7,647 nucleotides of DNA from Flavobacteriales bacterium UBA7325 (GTDB lineage Bacteria > Bacteroidota > Bacteroidia > Flavobacteriales_D > Crocinitomicaceae), in contig DKPV01000053.1 in NCBI GenBank assembly GCA_002471375.1, forward strand, positions 6,858-14,504. The letters run 5' to 3'. This document shows, in pieces, positions 1-6,267 of the stretch; position 1 is the stretch's first letter, and every line of letters starts with the position of its first letter. Position numbers and translations under genes: made by a program. Under the pieces are notes generated by a model. That model worked only from the letters and a program-made list of their open reading frames with translations, was not told the origin of the DNA and made no database searches.

Positions 1-20
1 TTCGAATCCTATCGGGCTCA
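1..20 (+). tRNA. 3' end of a tRNA (partial, isotype not assignable)
   Basis: The window opens inside a tRNA. Positions 1-7 are a canonical T-loop (TTCGAAT), 8-12 the 3' strand of the T-stem (CCTAT), 13-19 the 3' acceptor strand (CGGGCTC) and 20 an A discriminator. The matching 5' acceptor strand would be GAGCCCG, outside the window. No CCA is encoded, which is common in Bacteroidota. A terminator starts 8 bases later, as expected for the end of a tRNA transcript. The anticodon is not in the window, so the isotype is left open. Confidence 0.8.
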
Positions 21-27
21 CAAAAGT

Positions 28-70
28 AAATGCCAATCTGTTGTTTTTTAACAGGTTGGCATTTTTGTTT
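28..70 (+). terminator. rho-independent terminator of the tRNA
   Basis: Positions 28-42 pair with 50-64 in an uninterrupted 15-bp stem with a single G-U pair (37/55). The loop is 7 bases (43-49), and a T-rich tail follows (TTTTT within 62-66, then GTTT). It sits just downstream of the tRNA 3' end and should end that transcript. The K+ channel fragment begins in its tail. Confidence 0.85.
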
Positions 71-286
71 CCCGAAATATTCCATAGTCTTTGGTGGTCA
101 ATTGTAACGCTTACTACGGTTGGATATGGGGATATAGTTCCAATAACAATAGGGGGCAAGATATTTACATTTTTTGTTCTGATAATAGGGATAGGTATAG
201 TAACTGTTCCTGCTGGACTGGTCGCAACAGCGTTAACTAAAGCTAGACAAATCGAAGAGGATGAATTAGAGAATAAACAAACTTAG
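41..286 (+). pseudogene. 5'-truncated voltage-gated-type K+ channel (pore helix, selectivity filter, last TM only)
   Basis: The translated end of this frame carries an unmistakable K+ channel pore: a pore helix with LWWSIVTLT, the selectivity filter TVGYGD (residues 26-31 counted from the TTG at 41), and one hydrophobic inner helix (about residues 40-65, with the VPAG motif usual in bacterial Kv-type channels). A charged tail ends at a TAG. The voltage sensor S1-S4 and S5 are missing. Channel-like sequence starts around 65-71, exactly where the tRNA terminator ends. Upstream the frame stays open only by chance through the terminator and tRNA. There is no ATG, ribosome site or promoter. I read it as a gene remnant left by a deletion or rearrangement at the tRNA. 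With one TM helix and no partner helix it should not make a channel. A short product from TTG at 41 is formally possible but unlikely. Confidence 0.75.
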
Positions 287-443
287 GTTGTTGGGTCAGC
301 TAACAGATATTTATATTGAAACGTATATATAGAAATGGTGCTCGAATAGAACCACCCTTGATGATATTGAAGGATCTCTTCAAAATTGTATCATTTCCTT
401 TTAGATGGATTATTCAATGACCACATTTTCTATTTAACAATAA

Positions 444-1106
444 TTACCTCCTTTCCATTTGCCGAACCGTTGGAACCAATACTTCATCCTCAACAGAAGC
501 ATGGATAAATAGATCATGCCGCAAGAGTTCAAGTTTGGATAAAATCATTTTATAGGATAGCACGTCACTTTCCAGAATATTCATCCTCATGAAACGAAGC
601 AAATCTCCCAATTGATCTTCCTTATGCTCGTGCTCATTTACAAATTGGTCAATCGTATAATCCATGGTAGAGACGCCGTTCACCAACAGTTGTTTGACAT
701 ACGTAAAGCACAATTTTTCTTCCACTTCGATATGCGCAACCAAGTCTTGTTTATAGACATAAAAACGATTCATTAAAGTTTCAACTACAGGATGTTTGCC
801 CCCTAGAAGTTGTGAGAAACGAAAGATATTCAGTTCTATTTCAGGAATCAATTTGTCCAAATAGTAGGCATGCGTTTTTTCCAGATACTCCAAGATCATA
901 GAAGCGTCAAACCGTATTAAACGATCAACGTCGGGTACAGAATTGGATTGAAATGCTTCCCACAATACTTGAATGAACTCCAATTCAATTCCATTAGATT
1001 CACAGAACTGCATAATTGGTTGGTTCTTTAAGCCTCCTGAATAATGGTATCGATTCAATACTACACGACCATTACCGTAAGTTGAGAGTTCATTTAAATT
1101 GTACAT
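444..1106 (-). CDS. hemerythrin-like di-iron protein of the RIC (YtfE/ScdA) type
   Basis: A 220-residue protein predicted to be a cytoplasmic four-helix bundle holding a di-iron centre. RIC proteins help repair iron-sulfur clusters damaged by nitric oxide or oxidants. The ligand pattern is visible: His79 (KTHAYY), His105, His125 with Glu129 (HIEVE), His159/His161 (NEHEH) and His202 with Glu206 (HASVE). From memory, both the spacing and the total length closely match E. coli YtfE. The N-terminal part (about residues 1-60) corresponds in position to the ScdA_N region, but only a single Cys35 is seen and the family's adjacent Cys-Cys pair is absent. The start is the ATG at 1106; no strong ribosome site precedes it. 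It lies 114 bases downstream of the haem operon on the same strand. It probably has its own promoter, because a copy of the putative operator found upstream of that operon lies at 1161-1180. Family assignment is firm; the exact repair role is inferred. Confidence 0.85.
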   Translation of the reverse strand: MYNLNELSTYGNGRVVLNRYHYSGGLKNQPIMQFCESNGIELEFIQVLWEAFQSNSVPDVDRLIRFDASMILEYLEKTHAYYLDKLIPEIELNIFRFSQLLGGKHPVVETLMNRFYVYKQDLVAHIEVEEKLCFTYVKQLLVNGVSTMDYTIDQFVNEHEHKEDQLGDLLRFMRMNILESDVLSYKMILSKLELLRHDLFIHASVEDEVLVPTVRQMERR

Positions 1107-1131
1107 ATCAAGTCTGTTTTTAATTCTAGTA

Positions 1132-1139
1132 CAAGAACA
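1132..1139 (-). promoter_or_regulatory. possible weak -7 element of the hemerythrin-like gene
   Basis: On the minus strand this reads TGTTCTTG, a poor match (4 of 6 defined bases) to the Bacteroidota TAnnTTTG. It lies 21 bases past the operator copy at 1161-1180; the operon's -7 lies 23 bases past its operator. The similar geometry is the main reason to list it. A weak core promoter would fit dependence on an activator. Confidence 0.25.
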
Positions 1140-1160
1140 GAAAAAGATGATGGAATGTAA

Positions 1161-1180
1161 ATACTATAAAAGTGGTATTT
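1161..1180 (-). promoter_or_regulatory. third copy of the putative operator, upstream of the hemerythrin-like gene
   Basis: The plus strand reads ATACTATAAAAGTGGTATTT. It is identical at 16 of 20 positions to the element at 6134-6153 and at 15 of 20 to that at 6166-6185, in the same orientation relative to the downstream gene. It contains the dyad ATAC-N10-GTAT. It ends 54 bases before the hemerythrin-like start codon. The binding protein is unknown. Confidence 0.4.
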
Positions 1181-1194
1181 CAAGACAACTTACC

Positions 1195-1209
1195 AACAAT
1201 CAGATTGTT
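1195..1209. repeat. short perfect inverted repeat in the operon/hemerythrin-gene gap
   Basis: AACAATC-A-GATTGTT is a 7-base perfect dyad just beyond the 3' end of the haem operon. No T-tract follows on the minus strand, so it is not a convincing rho-independent terminator. It could be a weak operator or stabilise a transcript end. It may also be chance in A/T-rich sequence. Confidence 0.3.
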
Positions 1210-1220
1210 AACAACCTAAT

Positions 1221-2177
1221 TCATAACTGCTGAACTTCTAATTTTGGATATCCTTTTTCTCCCATATTATTGTAAAAATCAACGAAATGAAGCTTGTAAA
1301 AATACCCCTCTGAAGTATGAACAATATAGTTTATTGTTGGATCAACAGTATAAATGGCATTGGTATAGTCATACTCCTTCCATTCATATCCGATATAATT
1401 TAAATCATCTGAATAAGTCAACCCAATGACATCATCATAGGTTACATCTGTAAAAGGCTTATTTGAAATATGCGTAGCTGTGGTATTCGATCGATTCAAC
1501 AAAACTCCAGTAACTAAATAAGCATTTAGTGGGTCATAAAACAAGTGGGTGTATTGGGTGAAAAGTAAATCCCAAGCATCACTTGCAGGAGCAATTGACA
1601 CCTCACCAATACCAAACTTAAAATGCGTTATTACATAGTTTGTATTCTTGGAAATCGTTGTTGTTTGAGCCACCACATCAGTTAGATCACCAAATTCAAT
1701 AATGTAGTCTGAGGCGGTTACAGAATTCACCCTCATTTTCTTATATCCAAGATGAGCACCTGTGTGGTCGTACCCCATATCAATAACGTACAAACCATTA
1801 TCCGTTTGCCAATCTCCAATTGCCGTTGAATCAGGATTTCCGTCAGGCGTATCCCAATCCCATGTTAACCCCACTTCACTCGTAATATCAGCAAATGCAC
1901 CTGAACCTCTGTGAACAGCCATTCCCCTAGAAGAGTTCAACACAATATGCCATCCATTTGCCGAAGATTCAAACCCCAGATCCCAATCAATTTTATCATT
2001 AGAACTTACGATCTCATTCTCTTCCAGATCATAAAACAACTGATACCGATAGTCTTCTCCCATTTCAACCTGTACCTCTGTTGCATCGCCAGAATCATGC
2101 GGTGGAACAGCAATTTCTTCCTTATGGCAAGACACAAGAAACAGACCTAAGATTAATACAATACGATTAGTTTTCAT
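1221..2177 (-). CDS. HmuY-family lipoprotein (putative surface haem-binding protein)
   Basis: A 318-residue lipoprotein and last gene of the haem operon. The start at 2177 gives a clean lipoprotein signal peptide (MKTNRIVLILGLFLVSC; lipobox LVSC, Cys17). The frame is open upstream to 2285, but that adds only an implausible extension, so it is rejected. The body resembles the HmuY family: an N-terminal 'WDLGFESS..GWHIVLNSS' segment (about 65-85), a second 'AWDLLFTQY' segment (about 201-209), and the C-terminal 'YIVHTSEGYFYKLHFVDFYN...GYP' block (about 284-311). HmuY proteins bind haem outside the cell and hand it to a TonB receptor. Several His and Met residues (for example His77, Met86, His89, His138, His142, His185, His211) could be ligands, but none can be assigned. 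It is about 100 residues longer than P. gingivalis HmuY and shares this extended layout with the T9SS-exported protein at 4855-6063, so the two are probable paralogues. Its start overlaps the receptor's stop by 11 bases (ATGAAAACTAA), suggesting coupled translation. Confidence 0.85.
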   Translation of the reverse strand: MKTNRIVLILGLFLVSCHKEEIAVPPHDSGDATEVQVEMGEDYRYQLFYDLEENEIVSSNDKIDWDLGFESSANGWHIVLNSSRGMAVHRGSGAFADITSEVGLTWDWDTPDGNPDSTAIGDWQTDNGLYVIDMGYDHTGAHLGYKKMRVNSVTASDYIIEFGDLTDVVAQTTTISKNTNYVITHFKFGIGEVSIAPASDAWDLLFTQYTHLFYDPLNAYLVTGVLLNRSNTTATHISNKPFTDVTYDDVIGLTYSDDLNYIGYEWKEYDYTNAIYTVDPTINYIVHTSEGYFYKLHFVDFYNNMGEKGYPKLEVQQL

Positions 2178-4419
2178 CTTTCTTCGGTTTACTAGTGAAA
2201 CGATAGCGCAATGACAAGAACATAGAAAAACCTCTTCCAGCGTTGAAATTGGAAGCGCTTGAATGCACACCTTGGCTTTGACCAATTACATTCACCTGTT
2301 TAACATTTAGAATATTCTTTGCCCCCAACGTTATTCTCAATTGCTTCTGTTTAAAAAAGTCAGACGTTAAACTAGCGTCAAGAATATGATAATCGGATTG
2401 TATGGTTCTTTCCACCTCATCCGCTTCGTTAATATAGAAACTCTGCAATCTTCCGTTGTACTTATAGAACACATTCGCCTGCAAATGATTTTTGATAATT
2501 GTATAATTCAATTGCGCTCCAAGCTCAGGAGAAAAAGAATAAGGTTCAACGCTCGTGGTTTGCGCATCCGGATTATAACGCCCAATATAGGTCGCATTCA
2601 CATTTACCTGCCAACGCTTTGAGCGGTAGATCGCTGAAATTTGTTGACCGATCGTACTGTATTCCCCAATGTTTATATAGGTATATGCATTGTTATCAAC
2701 AATACCTAAGGTGATTAGATTGTCAATATCATTGTAGTAGGCTCCATATTCTAGTTTGAGCATGGCATTCTTCTTCGTGAGCTTCATCCAGTTCACAAAT
2801 AGAGAGTAGTTCCAACTATCCTCAGCCTGTAAATCCTGATTCCCTGTAATGTTATGGTTTACATCGACAAAATCCATATACAGTTCTTTCAAGTCCGGAG
2901 CCCTAAATCCATGTGCAACTGATCCACGGATTGAAAAACGCTTGATGCGGTGGAGTATATTTAGCGATGGGATAAGAGGGGAAGCGTAAGCAGTATTGTA
3001 GGCATATCGAACTCCTGGCTTAATCGTTAATGAATCCATCAACTTCCAATCTACAGTTACAAACCCTGCATAATCTCCTATTTCCTGTTGTCCTGCTTCA
3101 ATGCGTCTACCCCAACCGCTGGAATGGTTCAAATCTGCCCCAACTTGGTAAGCCAATTTCTTGCCTAATTCACCATTATAAATAAAGCGACCTGTAAACT
3201 GATTAAAACGAGAGGTGTCTTGAGCTCCAGTTGTTTGTGCCAACACCTCGTCAAGCGTAGTTAAATCTTCGAAATAGGTGTTCTTTGTTCGTTTAAAATC
3301 ATTGTAAGCAAGTAATACCCTTAATTTGCTCTTTTTGAACAAAAAATCATTCGTCCATCCAACATCCATTCGTTGCGTATGATAATAATCATCAAATGCT
3401 GTCTCGTAATACGGAGCAGATGGCATACCGCGGTTTATGATTAACTCGTCAAAGTATTTTCCAAATACTGAAGTTGTCCAACGTTCATTATGATGCGAAT
3501 ACCGTGCACCAGCAAAGTACTGTTCTTTTGGCTTCCATGTTTTTACACGGTTTGTATCCGCTAAACGTTCCTTCGGAAATTCGATGAAAGGATCATTGCC
3601 TGTCCAACCATCAAAGTAATTACGACCTCCATCTAAAGTGATGTTGTGTCCATTACGGTTCACAGCAACCAACCCTGACAAATTATAGTTCCCAATTGTC
3701 TCATAGTACGGAATTATCTCAGCGGTAAAACCCTTATGTCCTTTCTTTTTGGTTATGATGTTCACCGTACCGGCCAACGCATTTGTGCCGTAATTCACGG
3801 AAAGTGGCCCTTCAACCAACTCGATACGTTCAACATTGTTCAGGTTAATCTGACTTAAATCAACGTTGCCGTTCTGTCGACCGATTACGGGAACACCATC
3901 AACCAATATTTTTACGTTTTGTCCAGAAATACCACCTAAATCCATTGAACTACCAAGCACATTGTCCTGCGACAAACGAATACCCGTTTGATAGGTGAGA
4001 ATATCTGATAAATTGTTCGCTCCTGATCGTTGAATTTGATCCGAATTGATCACAGTTACCTTTTGGACTGCATTTTCAACAGATGTCGCTTGACTTTGTG
4101 CGGTTACCACAACTTCATCCAATAACTGCGGCTGTTGCATAACAACATGATTCAGTGTATTTAGTTCAACCGTATCCACATAAGCATCATACCCATAATA
4201 CGTAATACAAACAATATACTTTCCTTCTGTATTTTGGAGACGAATGATTCCATTGTTATCTGCAATTTGACGAATCACATGACTTGAATCAGAAATAGAA
4301 ATCGCATTGAATTTTGCGCCAGGAATTGGTTCCTGATCATTCGTCGTAACCTGCACTTCTGTTTGTCCAAAAGAAATTAGGGCAACAAAGGTCAATATGG
4401 AAGCTAGTGCTATTCTCAT
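2167..4419 (-). CDS. TonB-dependent outer-membrane receptor, HmuR-like (putative haem uptake)
   Basis: A 750-residue outer-membrane receptor importing a ligand with TonB energy. In order: signal peptide (MRIALASILTFVALISFGQ), a carboxypeptidase-regulatory-like domain (about 20-95), the segment LDEVVVTA (100-107) at the junction, a plug domain (about 115-225, with 'ILVDGVPV' and 'VERIELVEGP.SVNYGTNALAGTVNIITKK'), then a 22-strand-type barrel ending in the aromatic 'FLSLRYRF'. The barrel carries FRAP (505-508), His522 and NQDL (527-530). FRAP/NPxL boxes occur in many such receptors. The His between them is the feature associated with haem receptors such as HmuR, so haem is the favoured substrate, consistent with HmuY-like genes on both sides. 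Length is normal and the frame intact. Its start overlaps the stop of the preceding 108-residue gene (TGATG) and its end overlaps the next gene. Another porphyrin or iron-chelate substrate cannot be excluded. Confidence 0.9.
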   Translation of the reverse strand: MRIALASILTFVALISFGQTEVQVTTNDQEPIPGAKFNAISISDSSHVIRQIADNNGIIRLQNTEGKYIVCITYYGYDAYVDTVELNTLNHVVMQQPQLLDEVVVTAQSQATSVENAVQKVTVINSDQIQRSGANNLSDILTYQTGIRLSQDNVLGSSMDLGGISGQNVKILVDGVPVIGRQNGNVDLSQINLNNVERIELVEGPLSVNYGTNALAGTVNIITKKKGHKGFTAEIIPYYETIGNYNLSGLVAVNRNGHNITLDGGRNYFDGWTGNDPFIEFPKERLADTNRVKTWKPKEQYFAGARYSHHNERWTTSVFGKYFDELIINRGMPSAPYYETAFDDYYHTQRMDVGWTNDFLFKKSKLRVLLAYNDFKRTKNTYFEDLTTLDEVLAQTTGAQDTSRFNQFTGRFIYNGELGKKLAYQVGADLNHSSGWGRRIEAGQQEIGDYAGFVTVDWKLMDSLTIKPGVRYAYNTAYASPLIPSLNILHRIKRFSIRGSVAHGFRAPDLKELYMDFVDVNHNITGNQDLQAEDSWNYSLFVNWMKLTKKNAMLKLEYGAYYNDIDNLITLGIVDNNAYTYINIGEYSTIGQQISAIYRSKRWQVNVNATYIGRYNPDAQTTSVEPYSFSPELGAQLNYTIIKNHLQANVFYKYNGRLQSFYINEADEVERTIQSDYHILDASLTSDFFKQKQLRITLGAKNILNVKQVNVIGQSQGVHSSASNFNAGRGFSMFLSLRYRFTSKPKKDEN

Positions 4420-4745
4420 CAGATCATTAATTCATTGACATTTCTCATGTATTTACCCACATCGATAAGCTCAAGTCCATTAATAATTTCAGGATGGGTT
4501 AGACATAGATAAGTGTTCTTTGTAATGCGAATTTGCACCCCTGTATCTACATCCTCAACGTCATGATTGGTCTCTAAATCAATGCGCATGTCTTCTAAAC
4601 TTTGTTGAACCGTGATGAGCTGTTCTTCACTCACAACTGTAAGCAATCCGTTCATTCTAAGATGATAACTCTCGCAACCAAAGCAATAGCCTACCTTGCC
4701 AAGTTCATTTTCATGCAAAACTATACACTCCGTACAATGACTCAT
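4419..4745 (-). CDS. small Cys-rich, zinc-ribbon-like protein of unknown function
   Basis: A 108-residue protein with no signal peptide, hence probably cytoplasmic. The N-terminus has two CxxC pairs, Cys4-x2-Cys7 and Cys21-x2-Cys24, a spacing suitable for one zinc (or other metal) site. An acidic, mostly helical middle follows, then a C-terminal segment with Cys81. It resembles small uncharacterised Bacteroidota proteins (possibly the DUF6686 group, a recollection I cannot check). It lies between the T9SS HmuY-like gene (109-base gap upstream) and the TonB receptor, whose ATG overlaps its TGA as TGATG. This tight coupling implies a role tied to receptor production or haem/iron handling, for example sensing, folding or regulation. 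No function is claimed. Confidence 0.8.
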   Translation of the reverse strand: MSHCTECIVLHENELGKVGYCFGCESYHLRMNGLLTVVSEEQLITVQQSLEDMRIDLETNHDVEDVDTGVQIRITKNTYLCLTHPEIINGLELIDVGKYMRNVNELMI

Positions 4746-4827
4746 TTTCTACGTGTTTTAGATTTTTCAACTACCAAGAGAGTGTATCCAATACCGATAA
4801 AGCGGCTAAGAATCGTACTTTTTGCAT
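4742..4827 (-). pseudogene. possible frameshifted small membrane peptide in the operon gap (speculative)
   Basis: The gap between two operon genes contains an ATG at 4827 that starts MQK in one frame, which stops at 4771 after 18 codons. In the -1 frame the stretch reads on as STILSRFIGIGYTLLVVEKS and a basic tail (KTRRK), ending in a TGA at 4742-4744 that overlaps the ATG of the Cys-rich gene (ATGA). The two frames meet at a run of five A (minus strand, 4819-4823). One more A, or a -1 slip, would give a 28-residue peptide with a short hydrophobic segment and basic C-terminus. That frame alone is open from 4861 but has no ATG. It may be a decayed gene, a slippage product or chance. Confidence 0.2.
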
Positions 4828-4854
4828 CGTTATTGGTTGAATTGTTATTGATAA

Positions 4855-6063
4855 TTAATGTTTAATGATCACCCGTTTCATAGCAGAGTTTCCAGCATCG
4901 TCCTTTACTTGAAGGAAGTAAACACCCTCATCAACGGAAGACACATTGATGGAAGTTAAGCCTGTCGTTTGGTGGATCACTACCTGACCGCTCATATTGA
5001 TCAAACGAATTTCATTTACATCGTGGGCATAGTTCACCGTAAGAACTGTATTTGCAGGATTTGGATAAGCTTCGAGATTCGCTCCTTCGTATGCTGGTAT
5101 ACTTGCAAATTCAACTTGCTCTTTCGTGAAGTAAATTTTTCCTGTAGAAGAACCTCCAAATCCAGTAAAGACAAGTTTCCAAATATCACCTACTGAAGTC
5201 TGTACGAAGTAGGTCAATGAATCTTCAATGTCATATTGGTAAGTTGTCATGTTAAATGTTTTCCAATCGTACCCAATAGACGCAATCGTTGTATCCCAAA
5301 CGTTATTATACGTAGATATTGCAACAGGTTCATTATCTATTTCTGAAACAACGACACCATTATTATGCAATGCTCCAGTTACTCCACCAAAATATCCAGG
5401 AGCCAGCTCGAGCACAAAGTTTGTAAATACTACATCCCAAGATGTATTGGCAGGTTCACGATCTGTAATTTGATCGCTTAGCACATCATAATACACAAAG
5501 TTTTTATCCGTGTAATCTCCTTTTGTGATCGTCTGCGTAACTTCATTTGAACCATCTAAATCAGCATGTTTAAACATGTAAACGCCCCCAATCAATGATT
5601 CAATCATAAACTTCTTGCAATCTCCATTATTGAACTTCAATACAAATATTCGAGAACCAAGAATTTGGTGTGTAACAGAATTGTAATCACCCCATCCCAT
5701 ATCAAATGGGTCAGCAGCGTCAGCAGCATTATTCACTGCACCTTCGTCCCACCAATCATAACCATTCATGTGCTGATCCCAAACAGCGAATTGTCCAGTT
5801 GTATCAATCGTACTTGACCAATCGGCAACCACTTCTTCCGAGTCGTACAATTCCGCTTGTTTTCTATTTAGACGAATCGCTCCGCCCCAAGCGCTTAATT
5901 CAAATGCTAGATGCCAATTCTGATTATCTACATTTGCAACCTCGCCATTTGCAAAGCTGTAATACGATTCATTGGCATATCCTACATTCAAGCTAACTGA
6001 ATCTGAAACCTGCCCGAAAGCGAAAGTTGTGAAGCCAAGTGAACAAAGTAAAAGTCGTTTCAT
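4855..6063 (-). CDS. HmuY-like secreted protein with T9SS C-terminal sorting domain
   Basis: A 402-residue exported protein, first gene of the haem operon. It has a signal peptide (MKRLLLCSLGFTTFAFG, cleavage probably before Gln18). A long body carries HmuY-like segments: 'WHLAFELSAWGGAIRLN' (50-66), 'SWDVVFTNF' (208-216), and 'YFVQTSVGDIWKLVFTGF' (285-302). The C-terminus is a type A T9SS sorting domain (about 330-402), with 'AYPNPAN' at 332-338, 'LINMSGQVV', 'VDEGVYFLQV' and the final basic 'KRVIIKH'. T9SS cargo crosses the outer membrane and is released or attached to the surface after the domain is cleaved. The body aligns by eye along its length with the lipoprotein at 1221-2177, so the pair looks like one ancestral haemophore-like protein with two export routes. 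A good promoter and tandem operator-like repeats lie directly upstream. Haem binding is inferred from family and neighbours only. Confidence 0.85.
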   Translation of the reverse strand: MKRLLLCSLGFTTFAFGQVSDSVSLNVGYANESYYSFANGEVANVDNQNWHLAFELSAWGGAIRLNRKQAELYDSEEVVADWSSTIDTTGQFAVWDQHMNGYDWWDEGAVNNAADAADPFDMGWGDYNSVTHQILGSRIFVLKFNNGDCKKFMIESLIGGVYMFKHADLDGSNEVTQTITKGDYTDKNFVYYDVLSDQITDREPANTSWDVVFTNFVLELAPGYFGGVTGALHNNGVVVSEIDNEPVAISTYNNVWDTTIASIGYDWKTFNMTTYQYDIEDSLTYFVQTSVGDIWKLVFTGFGGSSTGKIYFTKEQVEFASIPAYEGANLEAYPNPANTVLTVNYAHDVNEIRLINMSGQVVIHQTTGLTSINVSSVDEGVYFLQVKDDAGNSAMKRVIIKH

Positions 6064-6102
6064 ATTTTTTATTTTTATTTAGACTAATTTAAAATAACAG
6101 TA

Positions 6103-6134
6103 CAAATGTAGCTTTACTCTGCTCCTAAATTCAA
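6103..6134 (-). promoter_or_regulatory. promoter of the haem operon (Bacteroidota type)
   Basis: On the minus strand, TACATTTG (6110-6103) matches TAnnTTTG exactly and TTG (6134-6132) lies 21 bases upstream, within the known 17-23 spacing for flavobacteria. Transcription would begin near 6096, giving a leader of about 35 bases that is very A/T-rich before the ATG at 6063. Confidence 0.65.
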
Positions 6135-6153
6135 TACCATAAACAGGGTATTT
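6134..6153 (-). promoter_or_regulatory. putative operator, copy 1 (proximal to the operon promoter)
   Basis: The plus strand reads ATACCATAAACAGGGTATTT. It is 17/20 identical to copy 2 at 6166-6185, with starts 32 bases apart (about three helical turns, same face of the DNA). It holds the dyad ATACC-N8-GGTAT. It abuts and shares one base with the -33 element, a position suited to an activator touching RNA polymerase or a repressor blocking it. Confidence 0.45.
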
Positions 6154-6165
6154 CATCGAAAATCG

Positions 6166-6185
6166 ATACCACAAAAAGGTTATTT
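6166..6185 (-). promoter_or_regulatory. putative operator, copy 2 (distal)
   Basis: The plus strand reads ATACCACAAAAAGGTTATTT, differing from copy 1 at three positions (7, 11, 15). An additional short dyad ATCGA-AAA-TCGAT (6155-6167) lies between the two copies. This copy is also 32 bases upstream of the -33 element of the divergent small gene, so one regulator could control both directions. Confidence 0.45.
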
Positions 6186-6217
6186 TGACGTTTGTTAGAA
6201 TGAAAAAAGACAGAATT

Positions 6218-6249
6218 TTGACTGAAACTTGACCAACTTATTAGTTTCG
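6218..6249 (+). promoter_or_regulatory. probable promoter of the 40-residue membrane protein gene
   Basis: TTG (6218-6220), 21 bases, then TAGTTTCG (6242-6249), one mismatch from TAnnTTTG. The spacing equals that of the divergent operon promoter. The predicted transcript start near 6256 leaves a leader of only about a dozen bases. Confidence 0.4.
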
Positions 6250-6267
6250 TGGGCATCAAAACTGACA

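Noticed and set aside
367..383. TTGAAG-GATCT-CTTCAA hairpin as a terminator for the hemerythrin-like gene
   Set aside because: The stem is only 6 bp, with no G/C-rich core and no T-tract on the minus strand.
2178..2285. 36-residue N-terminal extension of the HmuY lipoprotein
   Set aside because: It would bury the lipoprotein signal peptide and extend deep into the receptor gene. The ATG at 2177 directly precedes a perfect signal and lipobox.
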